Source: Amphimedon queenslandica (Eukaryota; Porifera; Demospongiae; Haplosclerida; Niphatidae). From it: a stretch of 64,000 nt of DNA. How positions within the stretch are numbered: position 1 is the stretch's first letter; every line of letters starts with the position of its first letter. The translations under genes were made by a program, and so were the position numbers. Below the pieces are notes generated by a model, which did no database searches, had not been told where the DNA came from, and saw nothing but the letters and a program-made list of their open reading frames with translations. Positions 11,011 to 23,257 of the stretch are shown piece by piece. The stretch covers positions 202,191 to 266,190 of the forward strand of contig NW_003546264.1 in NCBI RefSeq assembly GCF_000090795.2, written 5' to 3'.

Positions 11011-13236
11011 TCAAGAGTTAATTGACACATGCAGTCCATTGGAAACCAACGGAGACTTCTCATCACTTAAATTATCATCATTATCATCATCATCACCATC
11101 ACCATTATTTGTACACTTGATATCAACGTCACTCCTTAAGGACTGGTGGCTGGTATCTGATGGATTCCGAGTGTGTTTGTTCTTTACATGAACAATGACA
11201 GCCTAGGAGAGGCAGAAAATAATAATTTACAAAATTTTAAAGTTTCTCCAAAAGCAGGCCAAAGTCCCTGTACTATAGTACATGGTCTCGGGCCAAATTT
11301 TGCCAAAAATGAAAAGATGAGAATTCTCCATTTTTATAATATTTCCTGATGCATATACATGTTCTTATGTTGTGTAGAAAGTTTGGGCTGATTCTGATCC
11401 AAATTGGATTTTTTACGAATTTTAAAGTTATCATAAAAATTACTTTTCTATCATCAATGACAGTTAATGTTGATATCAAGAAGGTCCCTCCTCCAATGGC
11501 CGCCACTATCACTGTTATATACAGTGAGTACTGCATCCCAGTGGCTTGGCTATACACCTCATCATGACTGTTACGAAAATGTTTTACCAAAGCATCCGAC
11601 ACCTATTTAATGGGCATTAATTAGAATAATTGGGTGTGGCTTACAGCTCCGATAATAAATGGGCTTGAAGCGTCACCGAGCAGGTGTATCATTAATATTT
11701 GAATAGCTTCAGCTGTTGATCTACACTCTGGTATGACTACATACTAGAAATAAATAAATATTTATTTATTTATTTATTTTGATTAAACTTACTAATAATA
11801 TAGCTCCAACTGGCGCCCAAATGATACAGAAAAAGAATTCAGCGATAAATACCAGCACCTAAAAACAACAACAACAATAACAACAACAACAACAATAAGA
11901 ACAACAACAAGAACAACAACAATAACAACAACAACAACAATAAGAACAACAACAACAACAACAAGGTTAGTAGTGTACAAATTCCTATGCACATGTCAAG
12001 TACATAGGTGCATGTACATGTACACACGTTATCAGAAAGACACATCTGTCTTACCCATCCAAGATATATATTGACAGCCCCAAAGGTTATGGCGCAATAC
12101 ATCAATGGAGATCCCACCAATAGCCCAAGAGCACACACAATACAGTCTGCTTGGTCAGTCCAGCGTGATATGAACTTGCTTAGTTCTGATCCTGAAACAG
12201 TACCAACTAGTCCAGCAATAACTGTCACTATACCAAATCCTAAAGAAGCTTGACTCTCACTAGCAAAAAGTAAAATAATAATAATAATACACATAATACT
12301 GGTGCATTAATGTACAATAAATTTAAAGAATGAGAGAGGAAGGAGAGAGAGGGGGGGAGGAAAATGAGACGGAAGTTACGAAATGCTAATTCGTTAAGAA
12401 TGTAAACTCTTCGAGGTACATGTAGTTGTATTACGTATTCTGAGTAATTATCTTAATAATCTATTTCTCGCTTTTAATTATTGTAGTAATAATAACTATT
12501 AATTAATCACATAGAGTAAATCAGCCAAAGTCTAAATCAACTACTCACTGGACGCTTTCCGTCATTTTTAATGATTAGATCTTTTTATAACAACTGTGTT
12601 ATTTTCAACTTTATTGTTCCTGCATACCAACAGGGAATATCAGGCTAGCCTCTACAGTAATTGATACTTTGGGAAAAGAAAACTGCTGTTATACAGAAGT
12701 GTCCTTTATGTGGAGGTTATTTTATACAGTAAGGAATGTAATTGGTACACTAGGTGCTGTCCGTTAAATGGAGGTGTATGCTATAGAGAGTGTCCATTAA
12801 GAGAGGCTACATTGAAGCACCTAGCTCTCATTCTCCCTGCCCACTTCCTCCTATTCCACTTACGTGTATGCTTTTGATGGATCATCAGCAAAAATAAGTC
12901 TTGACATTCTCAATACATAGGTTGGTGCCCACTGAGCCAAGGCCCCAACAGAAAAAGTAAGAGCAGCAAAACCAAAAGAAGACAACAAGAACGTCCGACT
13001 AAAAGAAATTAAATAAAAAATATTATAAATAGTCTTGTTATTATTACTTTCTCATTAGCGCTAGGAGGTCGTTAAAGTAATGTTGAAATCCATTGCCTGC
13101 TTTGACCCCACCATGATTCCGTGGGTCTTCACTGTGACCTCTTGGAGGTTCATGTATCGTAAATAATATTAAAAATACTGATATTAAACCAAGGCCGGGC
13201 GACAACTGCAAGTGATGAAATAAAAGTAACAATAAC

Positions 13237-13267
<31 letters not shown>

Positions 13268-14131
13268 TAATAACTGACTCTTAAAGCCCATCTCCAGCTG
13301 TCATCCACATGATAATGATGATAAACTTGTGACGAAACAAAAGACCCCGCCCCATAACCTATCGCACTACAGTACATTTAATTACAATAAAAACTCATCT
13401 TCTTTGGTCTACCTTCCAATTGGTATGGCCATGTAAAACAATGATAGGACTCTTAGTCTTTTCTTGGTAGTGAAGAGATCAGCAATGATGGTTGGAGCTA
13501 TCGTAGCATAACTGGCTTCACCTACTCCTACAAGACTTCTGGTAGCTAACAGCATTGGATAATTCTAATAATAATAATAATAATAATAATAATATAGTTA
13601 ATTATTATTATCTTACTATAGAGAAGGATCCAGCAAAAACAAAACCAGACCAGACGAATATTCCAACAGCCATGATGTACTTTCTTGTAAAGCGGTCGCC
13701 AAGGTAACCGAATATCGGACTCAACAGCATAAAAGAAATGATGAATGTTGTCTGTAAGAGACCGCCCTCTGTGTCATCAATCGTCTCATTGAAACCATTC
13801 CTTGTGACGTTCTGTAGTTCAGTCATTATACCTTAATTAATAATAATAATTAAATCAATAATAATAATAGTATTGTTATTATTAGCGGGTGTGTCTTAAT
13901 AATCAATTACGAAGCCTGGTATTTTTAATTTTTTGAAAGGCAGCCGTTAGATGAAGTAAGGATACAGCTGCATGTAAAAGGAACACACGATATCTCTCCC
14001 TCCTTACCAGCAATGGTATACCTATCCATGTAGTTCAACAAATTAACAAAAAACATGACACAGACAGTCCAGAACTTCGCCAAGTTGTACTTTGTGAACA
14101 CTTTAGTCTTTACATCTCCAGTCTCCATCAT
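11011..14131 (-). CDS. SPNS1: Spinster-like major facilitator transporter
   Basis: Predicted 530-aa 12-helix MFS protein. Spinster proteins export lysophospholipids or sphingolipids; the SPNS1 branch acts in late endosomes/lysosomes. Seen: [16 protein letters not shown] (helix 1), [14 protein letters not shown] (MFS loop 2-3 signature), [52 protein letters not shown] and [20 protein letters not shown] with [14 protein letters not shown]. The C-tail is acidic ([11 protein letters not shown]). Exons: 14008-14131, 13617-13831, 13413-13564, 13279-13366, 13048-13205, 12864-12998, 12055-12259, 11793-11858, 11645-11743, 11444-11602, 11011-11202. The symbol is by general resemblance; SPNS1/2/3 assignment is unsure. 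Confidence 0.9.
11231..11436 (+). repeat. Single copy of the 186-bp repeat (family A) in a Spinster intron
   Basis: Carries the palindrome TACTATAGTA at 11271, then the family core CATGTTCTTATGTTG and GTAGAAAGTTTGGGCTGATT. It fills the intron between the last two coding exons. Confidence 0.85.
11866..11962. repeat. (AAC/AAT)n microsatellite in a Spinster intron
   Basis: CAACAATAACAACAAC-type triplets over about 100 bp. Read on the minus strand it gives a Val/Leu-rich false ORF. Confidence 0.9.
12690..12825. repeat. Degenerate tandem repeat of about 45 bp in a Spinster intron
   Basis: About three units, each with GTCC(T/G/A)TTAA-like sequence, then (T)GGAGG(T/C) and an A/T-rich TATAGAG or TACAG stretch. 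Units start near 12699, 12756 and 12797. The 604-bp intron holds no coding signal otherwise. Confidence 0.5.
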
Positions 14132-14415
14132 CAGCCTCTCTATCTATGATCCACTCTCACCACAGCAACCAGCAACACATGCAAAAAGCCAAAAACTTCT
14201 CACCTGATTTTAAAACCACACCCAAACCACACCTATTTACCTGACTCTAACGCCCACGCAAAGTCACTTCCTGTATTAACCCCGCCTATTCTAGCCCCAC
14301 CCATTTCACCCCTCGCCGCCACATATTCCATATTGCTTCACTGCATGACTAAGAGCACTAGACCAGAGATAAAAATCAGTATAGAGGAATTTGGAGGGAA
14401 AGAAAGAACGCCATA

Positions 14416-17400
14416 ATGTCGGTGGACGTAGTCAGTAAGTAAAATCCGTCTCCCAATATCTTGCTATATTTATTTACATGTATTTAATTGTTAAAATTTG
14501 ATACGATATCAATTTTGCTCTTTCTTTAATAACACAGTCCCCACCGCCGCAAACCCTTCTGCTGGACAACAAGATCCAGTGAATATAACACTAGCTGAGA
14601 CCGAGCAGCAACTCCAAGAAGGGACAATGGAAAAGGTGAGTCATTGCAGCAAGGTGTTAATGAATTATTATCAGCCTCTGTATAAAGTGTTGAATATTAT
14701 GTTGTAATACAGTAACTTAAAATTACATTTTTAATGAGTCCTTGTTATTTTAGCATGCCCTCAAGGGCTAGTTTTACACTCCCTTCCCTCTCTGTTTCCC
14801 TGAATATCTCTCAATTTGCTCTTTTGTTTCTGTCTCTCCCCCCCTCTCTCTCCCTCCCCCTCTTTTTGTCTCCCACCTCTCTCTCCCTACAGATAAGAGG
14901 CAGCACTAATGATCAGGTTTTAAGCGTCTGGACTGGTCATACTATAGACACAGCTATGGGTGAGTATTAATTAGATTATGGTGTCTGCCACAATGGTGTT
15001 AGTGCCATCTTGAAAGCTAGTAATTTAAATATTAACCTTTATCATCAAAGCAAAGGGTTCAACTTCTTGTGTAATCTTATACCAATAATCATGAACCACT
15101 CCTTGTGTACCCCCTTTACTCTTTTTCTCTCTCTCTCTCTCTCTTCCTCAGATGAAGATTATGATAGTCTGTACAGCAGTAGAAAGCCATCAGCTGTAAG
15201 CTCAGTAGGTTAGTTCCCATCACATGATTCTAAAAATTACACCTGCCAAATATTTGAATTAATTATTATGAGTTATAATTACGTCATTAGATTATGTACA
15301 TGGTAATGTATATAATAAGTTTAATTAATGCTCCCCCTCTCTCTCTCCCTTTCTCCTTTCAGACGATCACCTCCAAGAGGAAATTATTAAACAGCAAAAA
15401 GAAGCCTACACGTAAGTGAAATGAGAAATTGAGAGGTTATAAATTGGCAATGAAACCATTACTATCAGCTTTATTGGGAAATTTCATAAGCACAACACTA
15501 TCAATCATTACCACATGTACATGTATATAGTGCACATGTGTACATACATGTACATACATGTACATACATGTATGTACATGTATGTAATGAATGTGAACCC
15601 ATATTTGTACTGTACATGTGCAGTGATAGTGTACATTGTAGTGGTACATTCTGTTTACGCGAGCACCTGCTGCATGTGCTTCACTCGTGATGTAATATTA
15701 TTGATTCTCTTTCCACGTATATTTATTGGCAAACGTTTAAGTGATGGAATGTCTCTTGATAAATTGGAACACACCTTTTAAAGGAGAGAGAGGGAGGGAG
15801 AGAGTCACACCATGCATCACAATGGCTACCACATCATGTGTTCTAGCTCTGCGTGTGTGTGTGTGTGAGAGAGAGAAAGAGGTGATGTACATGTACTTGT
15901 ACATGTAACTAACATGTGGTAGCCATTGTGATCTTGAGTGATGAACTCTCTCTCTCTCTTTATCTTGTAGTTGTCATGGCAACCAGGGTGCTATAGTGTC
16001 GGCAGGAGAGAGGGACACTTCCTATTGCGATGTGTTTAGAGCAGCCACAGTTCTCCTTAATGGCATCACTGAAGATAATAAGAGGAAGACCAGCGATCCA
16101 TTACTGGCTAGAAGAAGCAATGAGAACAGAAACAATGTCCTTGACAAGCAAAGGTGTCACTCCGACTGTACGGGGGTGAGTCCCCTCGTCATTGTCACGG
16201 CAACCAACAGGAGTACCCTAACGGACGACAATTCGTCTGCTGTGGGCGGAGATTCGGGGATTGTTGAATGTACGTCGAGTTGTCATGGTAACGAAGTGTT
16301 AAACGAAACAAGAAATAGATATAGTCATTCATCTTTAGCAAGTACTTCAGATAATGTTCTCTTATCACCAAGCCGCACCCAGTCAAGCCATACCCAGTCC
16401 ATTTCAAGCCACACTCACAGCCGCTCATCATTAGACCACGCCCGTTCTTCGAAAAGTAATCCCCACTCCAATGGAATGACTAGAACAGCTAGTTTAGATG
16501 AGGGGGCTCTCACTTATTTCAGTAAATCGAAAGAGACAAGTAATACCAAAGGCAGAAGAGGTAAACTGACCAAACACTTGAGTCTATCCAGCATGGGAGG
16601 GTCCAGCGACTGTACCATTAGCTCTCTCTTTGATCAATCATCTTCTTACTCAATGGCTTCAGAACTTCTCTCTTCTCTTGGTTTCGGTGATTTCGATTCA
16701 CCACAGTTGATTCCTGATCGCTTCATCCCGCATAACGCTGAATCAGCAAAACCTTCTAAAATGTACGAACAGACTTTATTGGGTATTTATTCATCAGGGG
16801 GTGCACCAAGGGGCGGGGCTTTAGAAGAGGTAGCATGTTCAGTAACTAGTAACGAACCGCAAAAAGAATTTATAGAACAACAGAGCGCATTAGTGGGCGG
16901 AGACTCACTGAGAGAAGTAGACCTTCCTTTAGGTGCTACTGCTGATAACTTCATATCAACTAAACGTGTCACAACTCCACCTGTTTCGCCATCACCTCCT
17001 TCCTCCCCTACTGAACTAAACCACACCCTCTTATACTCCCAAGCCTCTCCTGATTTATTACTGCACAGCTACAACAGGAAACTGGAGACAGTCCCTGAAG
17101 AAACCGCCAGCGACCTCTCACCATCGCCACGGTGGCTCTCACCTCGTGTGTCCCTGGACCATTCGACCTATGACGTGAGTATGGGCCAGTTACTGGGGTC
17201 TAGTCTCAACGTGAACAGAAAGAGGTCACTGCCAAATAGAGATGGATACCGTATGTCAGTGGATAGTATCTTAAGTGAGCAGGAATCAACGGTCTATTTC
17301 TCAATCACGTCTTACGATGATGACATTGCTAGAGAGGAAAGGGAACGAGAGGAAGCTGCCAGACTTCTTTTACCGGTTGACGAATCCTCTCAGGGCAGAC

Positions 17401-19324
17401 GGAGACGTAAAGGAGTCCATGGAGCTCCACCCGAACTACTAAGCTGGTTAAAGGATCAGAGCCATTGCGTTAATGATGACTACGATGATGATATACCCTG
17501 GCCTTTTAATGAACAGGCTCATATCAGGCGTAGCCTAACGGAGTATCAGTTCAAACAAAGACTGTCTCAAGGAAGCAGCATGACGTTAGAGGATCGGTCC
17601 CTCTCTCCTGTCGAGTGCGAGGACCCTCTCCAAGGTGTGTTCCAAAGGCGGTTTAGTATTAACGGCCCGTTGCTAGCGCCTAAACTCGATAGTTTAGAGG
17701 ACTCGCGTAGACTTTCGCTTCCTTCCAAATATGGTCATTATAGATCCTCTATGCTGAGTCAGCACCCTCCTTCCAAAGGCACAGCTTTAGAGCAGACCAT
17801 AGACGAAGAGACAGGAAATATGAGGTATGTTCCGCCCACTTGTGAATATTAGTTATCTTTTATAGTCATGAATGTTTAATGAGTTGTTTTTCTTCTTTAG
17901 TGGTCCTGAATTTGGTGACGACGATTCGGAGCATCAAGTCAAATCAAGCACTGATCTTAGCACTGAAACTAACACTGATTCTGATCAGAATCAACACACT
18001 AACACTGATACTGATCAGTATCAATACTCAACAAGATTACCTCCTGGAATGACAAGAGCTGATGTACGTATTTACATTAGCAATACATGTAATGTTTACA
18101 GCTGGTAGCTTTTATTGGCAATTTTGACATTTTGATAGCCCATTTGTACACATATGGCCGCAGATTCACCAAAATATTTTGTAGTCTCAATATTGGCATG
18201 ATATTATTCTATTTGGCAAAGAGTCTGTATGTATAAATACTTTAATCAAATATTTGGCTGATTAGCAAATAGCATGCATTGTTTATTGGTCCTCATTCAA
18301 TTAATTGTACATTTAATAAGAATCAACTACCTATCTCTCTCTCTCCTCTCTCCTCCTCTTTTTAGGTACGAGAGTTGAAAAGAGAAGCCAATGTACTGAA
18401 GAAGGAGCTTGATATTACTAAGCAGAAGTTGAGAGATGCTGAGAGAGTGAGAGTTCTGGAGGGAGAAGATCACCTAAAACACATAGCGGATAATGAGGAG
18501 TGGCTTCGGTCAGAACTTTGGAATAAAGAAAGAAAATGTCGTGAACTAGAAGAGGTCATGACCACACAAACCACCACTGTTGATGATGTTAAATAATAAT
18601 TATAATGATAATGATGATAATGTTATATATTTTCTATTTGCTTTTCCTCCTCCTTGTCGTCCAGTCTTATTCTTTTTATTATTATACATGCATTCATTCA
18701 TCCATTCCATTCATTGCTATACCAGTCAATCATTAATAAAATAAATGACAATGAAATTGTTTAAATAATAATAATAATATTAATATTCTTGAGCGTTAAA
18801 GTTATATTCCTGTATGTGTTATACTTTAGACGTTAGAAGCGTTACAGAGAAATTACAAAATACTCAAGCAGAATCAGCTGATAAGCATTGCCAGAGGTAA
18901 AGAGGAGATTAAGGACATTAAAGATAGAGAAATATCAGAATTGAAACATAAGCTAGAAGAGGTAAACTGAAAGCCAGTGCAGCTGCTAGGATACATGCAC
19001 CTACACTACACCACATCAGATATGACTGCTGTGTCATTGTGGCAGAGCCTTCTCACTGTTAAGTATACCTGCCCATGTACGTGTACCAACTGGAGCAGGT
19101 GGCCAGCATTCCCTGTCAATTGATTATTATTATTATATTTAGTGACTAGCCAGTAGATTTTGTGAGGCTTCTGTTTTTATTTTATTTGCCATATAAGGTA
19201 TTGTGGTCGCTAGTGACATTATTTTATTGTTATAGTACGAATTACTTGGAATTGTCCTCTCTTTGGCATATTTGTTCTTTAGTTCATTTTAACAACAACA
19301 ACAGCAATAATAATATTTACTAAC

Positions 19325-19376
<52 letters not shown>

Positions 19377-20345
19377 TTTAATAATGGCATATGTATACGT
19401 ATAGTGGACATTCTTCATTATTTGTATTTTTGTCATTTTTTTCCACAGAAAACTCAAGAGTTTCGAGGTAAAGCGTCCAAATTAGAAGACGAATGTCGTC
19501 ATTTGAGATCAAAAGAGAATCAGCTCCTTAAGAAAGCTAACCAGGTAATGGAACAACACTGCATGTCTGCCTGCATGAATGCATATCATTAACTGCATGT
19601 TACAGCAAAACTATAAAATTGAGAATGAAGAGCTTCAAAGAGAAATCACTCGTTTGAAAGAGCAGCTGCGACAAGAAAAGCAAATCACAGCCAGTGCCAG
19701 TAAAGAAAAGGTTAGATCATGTGATTATCATGTGACTATCATGTGATTGTGTTTTAGGCTATGGAACTGAAGCAGTTAAGAACAAAGGCTCAACTAGAAA
19801 AGGAAGAAGCATTGAAGAATCAAAAAGAATTTTTAACAAAGGTATGTAATGCATGTACAAATCTTCAATTGTTGTTTTTTATTGGTTTTATTGTTCAGAT
19901 ACATCAAAACGAATTGTCTTCCGTTCGACAGGCTGTTCATCAGTTCACCGATAAAGAAGTAATTATTATCAATTTTTATTAATTTTGATGACAATAGCAG
20001 ACAAAATCTAGTGGTCGCTCTGTTTTGTTGCGCACATCAAGTTATTCACCAGCTGGGAAACAAGAAACCAATAAAGTATTATAGTAACTCTCTCTTATCT
20101 TTCTCACTCTCACTCTCTCTCTCTCTCTCACTCTCTCTCTCTCTCTTTCTTGCAGAGGCAGCAATATCAGATAGAGAGATTAGAGAGAGAATTGCAATGG
20201 AAAGATGATGAAATAGCTGAGTTGAAAGGACAATTGAAAGTATTGCACAAAGTAAGAGAGAGAGAGAGAGCGATAAAGTCTGTTTTAATGTTCATTTTAG
20301 GAGCATTTTGTTTTGCAGAAGGAGCTATCAAGCAAAAGCAAATAA
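14416..20345 (+). CDS. Large coiled-coil protein, KRAP/ITPRID-like candidate
   Basis: Predicted 1056-aa protein from 16 exons. One 1.85-kb exon (15971-17824) encodes a Ser/Pro-rich, mostly disordered middle with the segment LLSSLGFGDFDSPQLIPDRF near its centre. An LGF...IPxRF block is what I recall from the IP3-receptor-binding domain of KRAP/ITPRID and TESPA1 proteins, which also end in coiled coils. The C-terminal 350 residues are heptad-rich (VRELKREANVLKKELDITKQ; EIKDIKDREISELKHKLEE) and clearly coiled coil. Exons: 14416-14434, 14538-14635, 14893-14959, 15152-15208, 15363-15411, 15971-17824, 17901-18063, 18366-18554, 18830-18961, 19449-19544, 19606-19710, 19758-19841, 19899-19958, 20001-20075, 20156-20251, 20319-20345. 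Gene structure is firm; the family link is tentative. Confidence 0.75.
15816..15932. repeat. Inverted repeat with 19-22-bp arms (MITE or hairpin)
   Basis: ATCACAATGGCTACCACAT at 15816-15834 is matched by its reverse complement at 15914-15932. Outer flanks still resemble each other (AGAGAGTCAC against AGAGAGTTCATCAC). The 79-bp loop holds GT/GA simple repeats and a palindromic GTACATGTAC stretch. It lies in the intron before the giant exon. Confidence 0.8.
19329..19374. repeat. (AAT)n microsatellite in intron
   Basis: About 15 uninterrupted AAT triplets in a coiled-coil gene intron. Confidence 0.9.
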
Positions 20346-20583
20346 TTAATAATAATAATAATAATAATGATAATATTCATAGCAGCTTCATTACGTGTGT
20401 GGCAGATTCCAACTGTATATTTTGTGAATAAATACAATTATTTTTGTAAATATTGTTATATATAAACATTGAAAGGTCCATGACTTCAATTGAAGGACTA
20501 TGATTTCAATTAGCAACCGCGTGGGAGAGCAAAAATAATTGAATTTTAGTGCAGGAGCGTGGGCGTTAGCTCGAGAAGGAAGA

Positions 20584-23019
20584 ATGGCAGACTTGAGCAA
20601 GCTGCCTTGGCTAGCTTCTGGTAGCAGCCGGACTGATATTGACGCCATTTCTAGTACTACACTCCACTCTATATATGGATCACAGGTAAGTCTTTATCAG
20701 TAGAGATAACAGCCATAAACTTGCACTTTAAACTTAAACTTGCTATTTGTGAACTGGGTGGAGCTCACATTTGTTGTTTATTGTTGTTGTTTATTGTTTG
20801 CAGGTTTCACAGCTACCTTTAAGCAGTGATGATGAGGACTGGTATTACAAGTCCACTAGTAACTCTTCATTGCTCTGCAGACCAAAATCAGCTCCTGCAA
20901 GCAAATTAAAGAGAACTCAAAGTATGCAGGCATTAAACATTAATTGAAGCAACTATCATTATGATCACTTACTGTATTATAGGAGTTTCTTCAGCTAGAC
21001 CAAGGCCACCTACAGCAACTAGAAGAATATCAGTGATAGGTTCAGTTGGAGCAGGAGATGGTAATCCAATGCAAAGGAGAATAGCGCGTCCGTCAACTGC
21101 AGCAGCTCATTTTGCTAATGTTAATGGACCCAGCAATAGAAGAATAGCAAGACCCAGTACAGCACAACCAATTGTGAGCTAATAAGCTAAATATAATGGC
21201 ATATATAATGGTATAATTATAATGATAAATGTCATGTATGTCAGTGTGAGAGTTTTTAGAGCCATTTTTTGCTCCACAATAGCCATGTGCTAATTGATGG
21301 TTTAAGATTAAATTAAAGTTCGTAACTCAATAGCATATGATTAGCAGAATCACTTCAAAGTTCTATCTAGTATCAAATATATCACTGTTTATTTCCTCTC
21401 TGCAGAGAAGCCAGAGCAGACTGAGGCGGATAAGCTCAGCACAAGGTGGTCATCTGTTGCTAAATAACACTTCAGAGTCTTCTCATGGTCTGTCAGCAGA
21501 GGCCCCAGCTGCTCCACGAATTAAAGAGATATCTACTCCAGTCTCTCTCTCGAGCGTCCCGCAATACTTTAATTTCTGGAATGAGAAACCAATACGTCCG
21601 AGAGAATGGGACGTGACCATGCACCAACGGAAGTCCAGACGTAGACCAAAGAGTGACTATGGTAACAGGTTTTCTGGTTTAAACAGGAAGCGGCTAAGTG
21701 AACATGATAGACATAATATGGCAGGTGGTGAAGGATTGGGGACACTTTATGAAGATACTACCAACAATAATGATGATGATGATGATAATGATAATTTTGG
21801 TAAAGGTGATAAAGGAGGAAGGAAAGGAAAAGGTAATGGGCTTGATGATGATGATGATAGTGATGCTGGAGCAGGTGGAATGACTAGTAATGAAAATGAA
21901 ACTGGTGACATCCTCATTACTGATATTGAAGATACTGATAATGATAAAGAAAGGTTAGGAGGTGATGACACAGGATTGGGGAATAATTACTCTGGTGGTG
22001 ATTATGATGATCCAAACAGGTGTTGTAGTGATATTAGCATAGAAATGTGTAGCATCATGTGCTCTTTGCAGGTTAAAGAATTGGAAGACTGGATATCAAT
22101 CAGGAGATGAAGATGGAAGGGATAAAGTAAAGCAGTAGAGAAAACTCACACATTTACATGTTGCCATATATATAGTTCAGAACTCTTGATACTCAAAATG
22201 ATAAAGACAATGAAGCTGATGAAGATGACTATTTCTTAAAAGTATATAAACCAATCACATTATGCTTACTGTGCAGTCAAAATGAGTTACATTGGGCATA
22301 GTATAGTGTGAATGGACCAATACAATATCATCATTGTACTGTGTCATTGTACAATAAATATGTTTAACTATGTTTGACGTGCATGCAATTGTCTTTTGCA
22401 TTAGATGAAAGGTAAGAAGAAAGGTAAATCAAAATGGCTGATTTGTGATGGATCTGCCGGAGGCCCTCCTTCATCCTCAACAAGATTTGAATTACCAATG
22501 GACCTGAAAATACTAGAGAGTGAGACATAAATTGTGATTATTTATTTATTTATTTATTTTATTTATTTATTTATTGCTAGAGATGACACCATCAGAGTAT
22601 CTCTCTCGATTTTGCATCATACAGTAATAATAATAATAGTTAATACATATCAATGGATATTAATGTCATCACATAGTCCAAGGCATAAAGCTCATTTCAT
22701 GAAAACCTTCAACAAACTCAATCGTTTACCAGCTGGCATCAATAAAAATAAAGTATAATTGTTGTTTGTTGTTGTTTATTGTTTACTAAACTGTAGGAGA
22801 CTCTTGTTGATGGGATAATTGATGTGCATTTTAATTTTATTAACAGAGACCAAGTAGAGAAGATTTTAGAAGTAATAACTAATATAATAACTATTAATTA
22901 ACCAGCAATAACTGTATTGCAATAGATTGCAGATATTTCACAAGAACAACTAATTGATTTTCAATTATTTGGAGCTCTGTGCGTCTTAACTGAGCGATAT
23001 TACAAATCAATCTTGCAAG

Positions 23020-23072
<53 letters not shown>

Positions 23073-23192
23073 TATTATAGGACTTATCATTATAAAGAAA
23101 TAATAGAAATAGTTGATTTTGAAGCTCTGGATTGGAGGCTGAGAGACTGTGCCATTAGCAAAGAACTAAATGAACTTTTTAAGCAATTATGA
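20584..23192 (+). CDS. Unrecognised protein with acidic middle and EF-hand-like C-terminal helices
   Basis: Predicted 551 aa, 12 exons: 20584-20685, 20804-20921, 20983-21173, 21406-22019, 22072-22126, 22176-22241, 22405-22519, 22581-22623, 22677-22752, 22796-22870, 22926-23014, 23081-23192. The N-terminal third is basic with repeated RRIARPSTA-like units (twice) and RRISVIGS. The middle holds long Asp/Asn and Gly runs (residues about 250-340). The C-terminus is folded and conserved-looking: MTPSEYLSRFC, then NRDQVEKILEIADISQEQL with IDFQLFGALCVLTERYY, the layout of a degenerate EF-hand pair, ending DFEALDWRLRD. The last intron needs a GC donor (TT|GCAAGT at 23015); the GT two bases later breaks the frame. 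I do not recognise the family; function unknown. Confidence 0.75.
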
Positions 23193-23231
23193 TTTTAATA
23201 ACTATTAATAATCATTAATGGTTAAGTTATT

Positions 23232-23237
23232 AATAAA
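23232..23237 (+). terminator. AATAAA polyadenylation signal for the upstream gene
   Basis: AATAAA lies 40 bp after the stop at 23192 and only 21 bp before the PLRG1 ATG, in a 65-bp intergenic gap. Confidence 0.45.
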
Positions 23238-23257
23238 ATTAATTAACTGAAGACAAA

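Noticed and set aside
11792-12294. Leu/Val-rich minus ORF extending past a Spinster exon
   Set aside because: The hydrophobic runs are the AAC/AAT microsatellite in the intron; only 12055-12259 and 11793-11858 are exons.
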